This document shows positions 12,714-25,323 of a DNA stretch of 64,000 nt, piece after piece. A program made the translations under genes and the position numbers. Numbering within the stretch: position 1 is the first letter of the stretch; each line of letters starts with the position of its first letter. The stretch comes from Marisa cornuarietis (taxonomy: Eukaryota; Mollusca; Gastropoda; Architaenioglossa; Ampullariidae): assembly GCA_004794655.1 (NCBI GenBank), contig SMMW01000504.1:434001-498000 (forward strand). The letters are read 5' to 3'. Below the pieces are notes generated by a model, which was not told the DNA's origin, did not search any database, and worked only from the letters and a program-made list of their open reading frames with translations.

Positions 12714-14014
12714 GGCTGCTGGGTTTTGGGAGCTTTGGGGTCACTTTATCGAGATCAGTGACGATTCACAGACAGAAGACATGTAGACAGGTGAGCACAT
12801 TAGTAACAAGTTAGAACCCGTGCTGGTGTCAACAGTGTCTCTCCAGACCTGAACAGCAAAAAAACTGTACGTTGTCACTGTTAATAATGTTTTAGTATAG
12901 CTCTGCAGATTGTAATCTTGCGTGCTTGCGTGTCTATTTATGTGAATTCAAAAACACGCAGGTGTACCTACATGAATACAAGCACGCAAAACACACACAC
13001 TGCTACTTGCGTAGAATTCTGCGTAGAAAAGACTGATTATATCACATCGTTACTGTGTGATCTGCCATAGTTGCTATGTCTAATTCAAGACAGCCATACT
13101 TTGCTATCGTGTTGCTCAAAGCCTCGCCCAGTCTAAGCTTGTGTCGCCCTACAAGCCTGGCAGATCACTTCGCACTGTACTTATCAGTTTTCTCACTGTC
13201 CTACTTATCAAACTGGAGAGGTTCGGTCGTCGCTCATTCTCTTTCGCTGGCTCCAGTATTTGGAATGCACACCCTTTTTCTCTTTGTACATTAGGCATGC
13301 TACGTGCTTTCTGGTCTGGAGTTAAAACCAAATCACTTTCAGTTACCCTTACTGATACTTTCTCCAACTTAGTCATAGCTCTGCGTTCCTTCATGTTTGT
13401 GGAAATGCTCACTATATATATATATGTGTGTGTTGGATTATAGTCACGGCGTCATTACCTGCTACCCTTCTCCTGTATAAGGCATGGAGCTTTCCTTTGC
13501 GTGGGGAGTAGCCTTCACCTAAACCATTACTTGTACCGTATTCATGGAGTTTTTGTCCCAAGTAAATCAAGCGTAAACCTTTTGTCTTCAAAGCCATAAA
13601 GTGGTGTATAGGGTCAGTGAATGTTGCCTAACCTCTAGAACTGTAGATATAAATAAGTGGCAGATATTCCCGAGAGTAAAGAAACATGAAGTTAAGCTTG
13701 TGGAAAGTCAGAACTACAGATTCAATAATTTTCCATGATTTCTCTTTTTCTTTAAGGTAACGGGTCTCCTTTGCTTCATAAATACAAGCCCTGCTTGTGA
13801 TAAAGTCGTGATAAAGAAATACTAGATATTTAAGGAAATAAATACTCTCTTTCTCTGTTTCCAGTCGTTGGCCCGACCATCATGAGTTCAGTGGGTCACC
13901 TAATTGGCAGTAATGTTACACCTGTTGTTCAACCACCATTTGTTCTGCTTGCCTCGTCAGTGTTCTCCACCTTCATCCATCCCTGGAGGAATGTCTTGAG
14001 CAATACGTACAAAC
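12714..14014 (+). promoter_or_regulatory. likely 5' leader exons of NERD-1 with upstream ORFs
   Basis: A first exon near 12.7 kb contains ATGGCTGCTGGG in good start context. It reads 24 codons to a TAG lying just before a CAG|GTGAGC donor. A second exon, 13865-14014, lies between a TTTCCAG acceptor and a GTATGT donor and opens with another ATG (MSSVGHLIGS). That frame does not run on into the main frame after splicing; it meets a stop at the join. I therefore read both as leader exons with short upstream ORFs. Alternative N-termini are possible, and only transcript data can settle this. Confidence 0.4.
13125..13345 (+). mobile_element. LINE relic, RT C-terminal tail
   Basis: Frameshifted translation gives FGRRSFSFAGSSIWNAHP. 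This matches the common end of Jockey/CR1/L2-type reverse transcriptase ORFs (RSFSxAxxxxWNxLP). It sits in the leader intron of NERD-1. Confidence 0.65.
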
Positions 14015-14320
14015 GTATGTAAATAGAATAAACCTCTGACTTTTTTCAGAAATTGCTGAAAATATGATATCTCAAAACATATGCAAACTGCACTTTTTAA
14101 CCATGAATAAATCAGCCATACATTTTAACAAATAGTGGTTGCAAAAAAGTTAGGTTAGACACAAGGAGCCTATATTCTGTTAAACTACCGAGCAAAAGCT
14201 TCAGGGCAATGTCTTCGCTGAGGTCGCACAACTGGTAATTACACAGAAAATCACGTCTCTAAAGTTTTGAAGGTTGAAATTAAAGTATTTGATGAGAGTA
14301 TTCTACTTCAGTTTAACAGG

Positions 14321-16309
14321 ATGGCCAGTGCGCATCAGGAGGAGCTGAAGCACGCAGTGCACGTGCTTTCTTGTTGGAATGGCGAATGCAAGCGTTACTT
14401 GGATCGTCTTGTCCAGCTGCTCGAGGAGAGAGGCGTCAAATGTATCTCTCAGGCGAGGGGAGACTATGGCCTTGGAGGACTCTTCGCTGATCGCTTCACA
14501 CACTTCTTCACGAGCTGCGGGAGAACCATCATCCACATATGTCCAGAAAGCATTGAAATGGTTTGTGATTATATTTACAATTTATATTTTAACATCTAAA
14601 TGACTGTGTGTGAAAGACGTTCTGTTAAAGAAAGCATGCCCTATAAAAGTTCAAAGTCTTTTGTTCATCGAAAATATTTATCTATACCCATGTGTGTGTG
14701 TTAATCGAAAATATTTTCAAATATACTAAATGTCAAATTGGCTCAATAGTGGTCACCGACTTAATAGGTGGATTTTAGTTCAATGTTTTTTTTTAGTACT
14801 GTTTACCTAAATGTTCATAGGATAGATACAGAACACATAGTGTGCGAATCTGGACCAGCAAGCAGAGTCCGGCATTTCAACAGCATGAGAACAATTAGGG
14901 ATTATACAAGAGAATCATGATGGTAGAGTAGCGCTAGTTTTGTTTACTCTGTTTTCATTTTTTAGCCTTTTTTATTCCTGCTGTCCAGCTGTGTTGCCGT
15001 CTTTGATAAGATGTATCCTATAAACTTAATGTTGTTTTCTGCTTTCCTGTTGACGTTTGTGTTTACCATTACTTCACTTTTATAAGCGGTGGTCTCCATA
15101 TATTTGCCCTTTCAGTCTCTCCGTAATTTCTTTTCAAGACAGTAGAAGTGACAACATGGAACCTTGACGGTCACTCGCTGCTGTTGAAACAAATTCCCTT
15201 ACTGAGCTCTTCTGGAGCTTCAACGACGCGATTTTGATGTTAAATTTTTGGATATCTCTTGGCGCTAAATTTTGTAAAAGGTCGATGAAGATGTAGGAAA
15301 GATTCCACTGATAATGTAGGGGTATTTTTTACAATCTGTCGCAATTAATAAATTTGGCATGGGGTAATTAAATGTATTTAAATGTTTGTTTCTAGAAAGA
15401 CATTAACTAGGTTATATGAAATAAATAAGCTCTATTTATCAACAAATTAATCACATCATTTTGATAACTTAAACATTCCTCGTAAAGCAGTAAAACAAAA
15501 CCAGTCCCACATGATATTAGTTTATGCCTGGTTATGGTGATCGAAGTTGTAAAACGATATAGTAAATTTAATTTGTACACTGATTTTTTAAACCTGACTG
15601 AGATACTACCTACATTTCTTTACCTGGTCATGTTACGAATTAGTGAAAGATGCTTTACATGCACCCGCATTTTATGTATTTGGCTTAAAAATTCCTCTAC
15701 GAACCTTATGTGCTAACGTTGTCCTTATTTACTTTCCAGTAAATGAACAAATTGATCATATTCTATACATTGGAATAAGAATTGCTTTATTTATTCTTAA
15801 GATAATGTGATGTACTTATCATGTATACAATACAGTAAGTAATCATATAAGGCTTTAAGCTTGTTGTGTGGTTCCAATTCAATGTAGAACTGACGATTGA
15901 AACGAAAAAATGTGGGTATTCTTCGACTAATCAGTTTTGGTTTTTGATGTGTTTAAGGTTAATGACTTCGAACAAGTTTTGCTTGATGCCGCAGAGAAGA
16001 CATCCTTCTTTCGCATCCCATCCTCTCCTTCCGATTACTCCAGATTTATCAAGCAGTTTAACGTTTGGGATCTTTCTGACGAACCTGTCTTAAAAAGGTT
16101 CATCAAAGAAATTTCAAGAAAAGAAAGTCACAGCCTAAATCTACCGGAAGCATATTCTGAGCTTCCCTTGCCTCTCTCATCACAGGATCGTTACAGGGTC
16201 AGCCCCAAAGCCTTCAAGGCTGTATCCTTTATACACCGTGGAGCAGCGTATCCAGTAATGTATGTGGACGAGTCTTTTCTTCTTCTATCATCAGCTGAAG
16301 AATATATCA
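14321..16309 (+). CDS. NERD-1 exons 1-2: TIR-like domain
   Basis: Exons 14321-14560 and 15958-16309 join in phase 0 (ATG|GTT). The fold pattern is TIR/SEFIR-like. It runs: strand HAVHVLSCW, helix YLDRLVQLLEERGVKC, an acidic-glycine loop GDYGLGG, helix ADRFTHFF, strand RTIIHICPESIE, and a late tryptophan segment VWDLSDEPVLKRF. By eye alignment to SARM1-type TIR domains, the position of the catalytic glutamate is a glycine, so NADase activity is not expected. The assignment rests on pattern only. Confidence 0.45.
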
Positions 16310-19300
16310 GTAAGTCGGTTAAATCACATGAGGCTCTTCTCGTTCCCTTTTAACGTCATCCTTAAAAATGTAGCTAGTCATATCTGATTCTCCTGTGTAA
16401 AACAGTAATCACAGTCTTTAGCTGGTTGGCTTTTTATTGTCTTTAACTTACTTTTTTCTGCTTTAAGAGCGGGATATCTAATTTTTATTTTCTCGTGTGT
16501 TTCCAGGAAAATCTATCCAAGAAAACGCTAATCCAGAGAGTTGTCTAGATTATAGCAAAGAAAATCCTGATGTTCTGTTCTTTATTCTCAACGAAGTGAT
16601 GCCAGACCTCTACAATCAAGGGCAAATCACTCGCCTCGCACAGTTGACAAGATCACATCAGCCTCTGCTTCGAGATCGCGCCCTGCGTTACGTACAGCTG
16701 CTGGTTCTTCTTAATAGGGAACAACCTTTTTCTGTCAGTGACATGAGAGAAACCGAAAGTAGCTTGTTCAATCTGTTTTCAGATGCGGAGACCTTACATG
16801 TGGATGGTGCACTTGTTAGTGTAATTGTGACTTACCTCATGGCACTAGTCAGCTACATCATGGCCTGCCATTCAGAAGGCAATGACGATGAGTGTGACCG
16901 TCACCTCAATGTCATCACTCACCGAGAACTTTTTAAGAAGGCAAGATCCAAGAAACTTAAAAGAAAATATGCCATCCAAGGAAGTGGCGTATTGGTCGAA
17001 GTTATGCAAAGCTGTGTGCGATGCTGGCAGAGACAGAACTGTAAGGAGCTTAACTCTAAAATCATAAGCACAGCAAGCTGCTCAAGCAGCAAAACAAAGC
17101 AGCCGCCATCAAAAGAACTTCAACTGCTTCTTTTAGTTTCAAGTCTCATTCAGGTAATAACATAAATCTATAAGTTCACAAATTAGTTACTTCGTTAGAA
17201 GAAGCAAGCATTTTGTTATTTTGACAGTATAGGCATGTCATAAGGTTCATTCACGTCCATTCATAGCATTTAAAGGAAGTTGACACAATTTCTCGATTGC
17301 ACTCGTTCATTCAAGCAAACATAACATTAAAAGGCACCGAGAAATTGGAAAATGTTCAAACATTGCGTTTTATTATTCTACTTCTTAAACATATTTTTTA
17401 CATATTCCCCCAGATAAACAAGGACGGTAACTTCGCTTCGTACAGCCACCACCTTCCGCAGCTGAGCCTCGAGTACAGAACACGCGGTTCCCAATCAAAA
17501 CCTTTCGAAATTCTGTTAGCAAATATCAGTATTTGTGGAATGAGAACCTTCCTGGAAAACAGAACAAGTAAGAATAAAACAGAATGTTCACATCAGATAT
17601 CTCTATTTATTTATCTGAATACGAATTTATATAGACGGTAGATAGGTGCCTGAACCGACACGAAAGATAAAAAATAGAGAAATAAAAGTGTTAGAGAGAA
17701 AGACAGAGGGGAACATGAAAATACAACAAAGAATCCCCATATATATGAAACTGACAATCTTCGCTAATATCAAAATACTTTAATGTTATAATATCATGCA
17801 AATACAAAAAAGTAACACAAACGCAGCTAACATTCAAAAATGAAACATGAGAACAATTGTCACTTCCCATCCAGAACCTTTCCATCTATCCATCATCTAC
17901 AAAATACATATCCACATCTGCACACATGCAGTTGAGCACACATATTTAATCTTACACGCATGCACAACATTAAAGCACACAAACAACCTAGACTGTTATA
18001 AAAACACGACAGCAATAAGATATTAATTTGCTGTATCTGGCAGAAATTAATTGTTGATATTCTTTGCGCGAACGTTTTACTGAAATGAAAGATTGCAAGA
18101 GCACAAAAGCAATTAAGGATCATTTTGCTCATCTCACAGAAACAATTATTTTAGATCTGCACAAACAGTTTTACTGTAATAGGAAAAACTTTGTGAATAA
18201 TTCGTTCAATTTTTTTTCAGAGGAACTGGCAACTACTTCCAACATTTCTGAATGTTGCAACCAGGCAATGAATATTTTGTCTGAATCACTTTTAATTCTC
18301 GATGAATATGACAGACCGCAGTTGCTTAGACAACTAACGACCCTGTTTTTTCATCACAACAGTGATATAAGAAAAGAGTCCACTAAGTTGTACAACGAAA
18401 ACAAGTAAGCTTGGAATTGGATTTTGCTTTTTATCTTTGCAGAATTGTGTTTGACCCTATTAATTGCTTTAGGTAATTGAAAGCATATGCGTCGTTTGTA
18501 AAAACGAGAACATATTTATGTATACAGATATTTATTTGTGAATCCAATAATCGCCACCGCCATAATCCACGTTGATTTTTGTAATTCTAAATACGGTACA
18601 TTTTTTTGTGTTCACGCGCTAAAGAATATTCCATTTGAAGCTATGGGAACCGAGTCAAATCAAACAATGCATCTTTTTGTCGAAAAAAATAAAACGGAAT
18701 TCGGCTAGAATAAGTGCATTAAAGTCAGGGGACAAAAGCAGCTGCTTCTTTTCACAAACCTATTTCTCCTCTAACTTCATAAATAAATAATTTTAATTAT
18801 GTTAGTGGATACTTTTCACTATTCGTACTTTTTATGTTGTGCAATGTTATATAAATAGTACACACAATACTTAGTACTTAAAAAACTATTTTTTCTTCAA
18901 TAATAATGACTTTTGTTTGTGTTACCTCAAGGACTATCCCCATGACGTATATTTTGTGGAAAAATCTGTTAATGACATCAGAAGATCTTCTTAGTCCACT
19001 GATGAAAAATGCCAGCACTGATTACTCGTTTCCATTCCACGTTCACTGGGGCTGGACAGTGATCAAGCAAGACTTAAGTTATGAAGGTAATCGTGTTCTG
19101 ATGCATGTGCTGTGTCCTACAAACAAAGAGCATGACGAAGGAGTCAGATGTAATCCGAAAGACGAGAGATTTAATGAACTTAGACTATTAAAGGACCTTC
19201 AGCATCCTCACGTTGTACAGCTGCAAGCCTACAGCGAAATCTTATGGCCACAGTTTTATATCACCGAGGACTACATGATCGAAGCATTGCAAACCCTTCT

Positions 19301-22300
19301 CGTCAACAAAAGCCGCAAAAACAACTTTTATTCTCTAAAAAAGTAAGTATTGCCTTATATGGTTGAAAACTCGAAAATTACAGGATTTTAGTACACTTCT
19401 TTTTTGAAATAGCAGCCAACATCTTGCAGACTGTCACTAAATTGAAATGGTATTTTTTCTGTAATCCAAGTTTGCTCTTATTAGAGTTTACCTGCCTAAA
19501 TTTTGGTCATTACTCGACATTAAGAGACATAAACACTTTTTACCCATAACTTTTAAAATTAATGACCCATTGTAGCAAATTTTAAATGGTATTATGGTGC
19601 ATTGCGACAGGTTATTGATGTTCTTAGTCGACGCAATAGAAGGGGTCCGGTATCTCCATAGCAACAACATTGTTCACAGACATCTGACGGCCGCACACTT
19701 ATTCATCAGCACCAGCGGGCAGATCAAGCTGAGTGGACTGATGCACGCTCGTAAACTATCAGAAGACACAATTAGAGGTAAGTTAGCCCCTCCTTTTTAA
19801 ACAAAGAATTAGTGAATTGTATTAATTTTTGTGTTTTTTGTTTATACACTTTATTTCCTGTTCAAATGTGAAGTGGGCAACCAAACCTATACGTCCAGGG
19901 TCGACTTCTACAAGAAGTTTGTCGAATAGTTGGTTTTACAACTCAAAGGAAACAGATGGTGGTGTCAATGGCAGTATCCGTCTTTATTCGTGTCATGAAG
20001 CGTCATGACATCAGTGTGTGTGTTAATCTAATCACCTTCTTTGGGATCCCATTGCGCAGCAAAACAATCTTACTGGAGTTTGCTACAAACACGAAAGTAT
20101 GCGGCATTTACTGGCAATTCCTTCGGCTACGAGACCGGAAGCCATTCTCAAAGACAATAATGTTAGCTCATAAAGAGCCCAATTCGTCTACGATTGAAAA
20201 AACCGAATTTAGCACCATGGACTACTCATCCTCTACCACTTGTTAAACTTCTGTCTTTCCTCACGACTAACAGGTAACTCCCTAAACAAATTAGAGAACA
20301 TGAAAACCGGTCTTGGAAGTCGACCGTAGGTTTTCAGATGGTCCTGGCTAGTCCATCTTCTATTAACAACACAATTCCCCGCCCTTGTTCAGCTTCCATT
20401 GGACATTATCTAAAAAAGGCAGTGATAAATTATATGAAATAAAAACACAAAATATACATAAGCACCTCGTCCCTTGATGAGTTGTTTCCGCTTAGACGTG
20501 GAATTTCTAATTTACAATCTTTCTAAAGCGCAATTCAGCTTTATAATTCAATCATGCGTTCGATTTGCTCACACTTTCTTGTCTTAAGTGCTTACTCCTA
20601 GCTGTAGTCTTTTATAGACCTCTTGCAACAAAGTGCAAGTTCAATTACCACAGACATTTTGTGCAATATTTGTTGCTAATTAAAAAGACACTTTCTATTG
20701 AAAAGGCTAGAAAAAAACTGAAATTTCAATTCTGCTGATCAATATATTTACCTTGACGTGATTCTTACAAAACTTCTCAAGATGCACTTTATAGCGGAAA
20801 TAGACTAAAAGTGTGTGCATTATGCACTCAAATATGTATTTTCTTAGTAAGGTCAGATGTTGTAACACAAATTAGATTTGCAAACGTTTGTGTCTTGTCC
20901 CATGTGCACATTAAAATTTTTCTTTCCATAAGACAATCGATAAGAGGCGTCACTACACAATACGGCCCTTGAGCAACATAATGTGCAAGAGTTGCCTGTA
21001 CATTGTCCAATACTGTATGTGGTATAATATTCCTTCATATCTTCAGATTTTAATTGTTCGTTGATTCCTACGAGATGGAGTGCTCCTGAGTCATTGAAAG
21101 AATGCCTGTTCTCCAAAATGAGTGACATGTGGATGGTCGGTCATGTTATTTATGAGATTCTAACGCACGGCAGACTGCCATATGCCGACATAGGGCTGGA
21201 TGACACTGAAGTTATCCCAGGGGTAAGTAACATAATGTGATACAAAGAATTCTCTAGTAGTAGAAATAATTTATTCTCGAAAGCTCGTTTCTACCCCAAG
21301 CCTTTGGATGTTCTCCACCCTTGTGAGAAAATGAATTGGTCTCAGAAAAGCTCACATTACTTTTGTCTTTGTGACGGAATATCTATTTATCTTACACAGT
21401 AAATACATCAATAATTAAAGGCATTCACTATTCTCAGGCACCAACGATGAAAACCACCTGTAATAGACTTAAGCAGATTGTATATATCTGAATTATTGCT
21501 GAATCAGAACATGACATGATGCTGGTTAAACTAAGTGAACATTTAGAATACAATTATTTTGTTACTTTTCCAGGTCGTGGACGGTAAGAGGACACTATGC
21601 AAAGAAGCGTGCATTCCTAAAAGCGTCTATCAAGTTATTTCACAGCTTACGAGAACACAGCCTTCGTCACGCCTGTCAGAGGTCAAGGCCGTCATTGATG
21701 TACTCCAAAGTCAGGTGGAGCAGATACATGAAGGTTAGTATGTAAATCTAGCCTTATTCATAGCTATTTTTCTGCTGAATTTTGTCTATCTTACGAATCA
21801 GTGATAAATCAGAGGCAAATGAAAGAAGTTACAAACATCTTAATTTAAATATTAAGCTAAAGTGATGTGTGCGCATCTCAAAGATCATCTTGTCTTGGAA
21901 AGATCATCATGAACACAACAGTAAAGGTAGGTATGAAGGAAACAACATCCAAAAATTGTCATGCCAATCAAGGCTTAGGTACTATGATGATGAGGAGGAG
22001 GGGGAGGATTTGTAGTCTGCTGAAAAAAATCTTGTATGGTCGTGGTATCTCATCTTAACGGAATATAATGTATACGTTGGTGTTTCGGGTAATAAACAAC
22101 TTTTCTTAAATTTCCTGTTCTTATTTCGCTGATTTTTTTTTTGACCGGGCGACAGTTTTTTTCTCGAGTGCATATGGAAGTTTAGAGAGAAACTTCAAGT
22201 GTGCACTCTGCATTCGCAAACATTTCCTTTTCTACATGAAACTTAGAAAAATCAACAGAAAGTGAACACAATCATCCTAAGGCGCTACTTTGGCAGAAAC

Positions 22301-22982
22301 TTACTTACTATGGACTAAAGTGAACTTTGTTAAAAAATTGAACTGTGAAGTTTCATTTAGCATTTCTAAATTATTCTTTGTTTGTTCGACCACTATTAAT
22401 CAATTATATCAAAAATTACTTTGCAGTAGGCGAACAATATTAATGCTAATTTAATTTGCATAATGTAATAATAGAATGCATGTGTTTTTTACCGTACGCA
22501 GAGAAGCTACAGGAATGAGTACAATAATGAAGGAATATAACTATGACGAGCTTGTTTATGCCACATTCCTTTTTATACCGTCCGTTTATAAATTCCTTGG
22601 CAATCGATTTCTTGCAGTCGAGAAGATTATGAGATTTCCAGACATTCGAGGGGAAGGACAAGCAGCAACAGAACATGGAAAGGTCATTTTAATGCAGCAA
22701 CTCATTCTTCGATTAGTCTAAGTGAAATAAAAAACTACTCCAAATATTGTTATGCTCTTGTAAATCGTTAGAATATTGAATTGCTTTTATTATATGTTGT
22801 AATTTTTTTTACAATTATGAATAGTTCATAATGAAAGAAAGTCCACGATTTGTTATACGTTCTGGATAGCTAGCCAGAGACTGCTAACATCTTCTCGTTC
22901 AGTAACTTTAGTAGTGATCCATCTGATGTCGGTATGTTTAAGTCTAGCATAAAACATATCTAAGCACTTGCACGCACACGCA

Positions 22983-23021
<39 letters not shown>

Positions 23022-25290
23022 GCACACATGTAAAAGTAAAAAGACTGACCAATACGTTTTCTGTCTCTCTCTCTCTCACATACAAACACGCACAAAACCA
23101 CATTCATTTATTTAATTAGAAACTTAAGCATTCTCGTACACATAAGTGTAGTTACAATATCTTTTAAGTTCTGTTTTTTGTCTGGTATACAGGGTCCTAT
23201 AGCTTCAGTGCTTAATACTTATTTTGGTGCCTCTGGTAAGTAAATACATATACTCTTTAGGTTATCGCTAATTTTATATTTTAGTGAATCATAGAGATAG
23301 AGCTAATATGATATTAATAGTTTCATGACAATTTAATACTGTGTCTTTGGGTTTACATTTCTCTCGACTGTGAATGGCACACATAAGATCTGTATATGCT
23401 TTGACTATATATTTCAGTGTTATTTGTTTTTTGTGCAAAACGCATTGTAGAGAAATGTGCTAAATAAACTGCTTATTATGCTTATTATTATTATTAACCT
23501 AAAGATGTACAATTGAAGCCAAGAACACACACAATAATCGTTCATTTTGTCATTTTTTACTTCCAGGTGGCTTATATGGCAATGAAGATAATGTGGTTTT
23601 AAAGATAGTAAGCCCTAACCGTCAGGGTCATTCGGTAAGCGGTTCTTGCACACAAATACTTGTTTCGTGAATAGCCGATATAATTTAGACAGCATATAGA
23701 AAAATGGTTTTTGATAGCATACAGATATATAATGATATGTTCTCTTAAGTTTACTAGTTCTTAGTTTAACAAAAGTAATAATCTTTTTCCTTAACTCTAG
23801 GATATCCTTCAAAATAAAGGGATTTAAAAATCCAGCGAAGGTTATTTTGAGTTATTTCTGTTAATTATTTGTGAATTTTAAAACAGTTTTTGTTTAATCA
23901 TTGAATAGTTGGACTGTACGTGGCATATGGTTGTGGGTTTTCCATCTCTATTGAGTAATTAAAAGGCTACAAACGTTTTAAATTAAACTTTTCTGTTTGG
24001 TTATACCTCTTCTTTCTTCTGTTATCCCTATTCGTCCTTACATTCTCGTTCTGTCCTACTCCAAATTCGTAGCTTTTTCCTTCCACTTTAATTTCGTGTT
24101 ACGTATGCTGTTCCTGTCCGGATTTCTTTTTCTCATACGTTTACTTCCTTTTTTTCAATCAAGTATAAATTTATTGAAAGGATATGTATAAAGCTAGTAT
24201 TGCATAATACTTGTCATTACTCGATTTATTTATGTTCTTTACGCAGAGAGGCCTAAGGCACATTCGAGAAGTTTGTCAAGAAGATTTTTCTACTTGTGTC
24301 TTTTCATTTCTAACCACTTGTCATCTCTCTGGAATCTCACCACTTATCAGTCACCCAAGAACAACTTCAGAGGGAAAGAGGGAAGTTGTAAGTTCATACT
24401 TCTCCATTTGTCTTTCTTAATTGTAACTTTGTAGCTTCCTTATCTTCCACCTCCTCAGTATCATAAGTCATTGTAACAAGATAAGGACTTTAGATGTATC
24501 GGATGAGTCTCTCGTTCACATTTGTTTACTTGTTTTCTTGAAAAATTAATCTCTCTGTTTATATGTCTAGAGATATAAAAAGAAAAAAAGAAAGAAAGAG
24601 AGAGAGAGGAGTGTTCAAATATTTAGATAAACTTTAAGAGTGCCTCATCCTCAAACTAAGGGTTGAGGCCATTATACGTTCTTTTCTTTCAACATAATAC
24701 AAACGACCTGCGACTAGGTTTTAGCTATTATTCCAACGATTATCAAATAAACAAATAAATCCTTTACCGAACCAGGGGAGGCCATCAAAGATAATCAACA
24801 TTTTCATTAAAACAATCCCTCTCAAACGCACACCTATAGACCCATCTAGTTTAGTAATGACACTCATGGTAAACCATTTTCTCTCTTTTTAGAGACGGGG
24901 AGCCATGGTAGTTTCTTTTTTTCATAAAAATGTTTTATATGATTCTGTCAGATAATATCTAAACACTGTCTTTCAGGTAAAGAAATAAAGAAATATCACT
25001 TACCTCACTTAAATAATTATGTCAAACGGAATAGGACTTTTCTTGAGTTGGTGAGATATTTCTCACTATCGGGGCTGAAGACGGCTGCTCTCCGACACTA
25101 GTACAGCAATGGTTTGTACCGGGGAAATATCTTTCTTTTGTAACAGCTTCACCTCCCTGTCAGGTGGTGCAATGTAGCTGACTTTCGGGTGTTAATGCCG
25201 CCTACTCAGCAGAAATAATTTCCTTATTTTTCGTTCTTTTTTCCCTTTTGTTTCTTTAACACTTTCTTCTTTTATGTCAAAAGAAATTAT

Positions 25291-25323
<33 letters not shown>

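Noticed and set aside
19956..20246. Extra exon of NERD-1 inside intron 7
   Set aside because: No acceptor and donor pair keeps the frame, and exons 7 and 8 already join in phase inside the kinase fold.
21890..21925. Micro-exon between NERD-1 exons 9 and 10
   Set aside because: A GTAGGT donor is present, but the in-phase versions either hit a stop or are only 25 nt with poor acceptor context.
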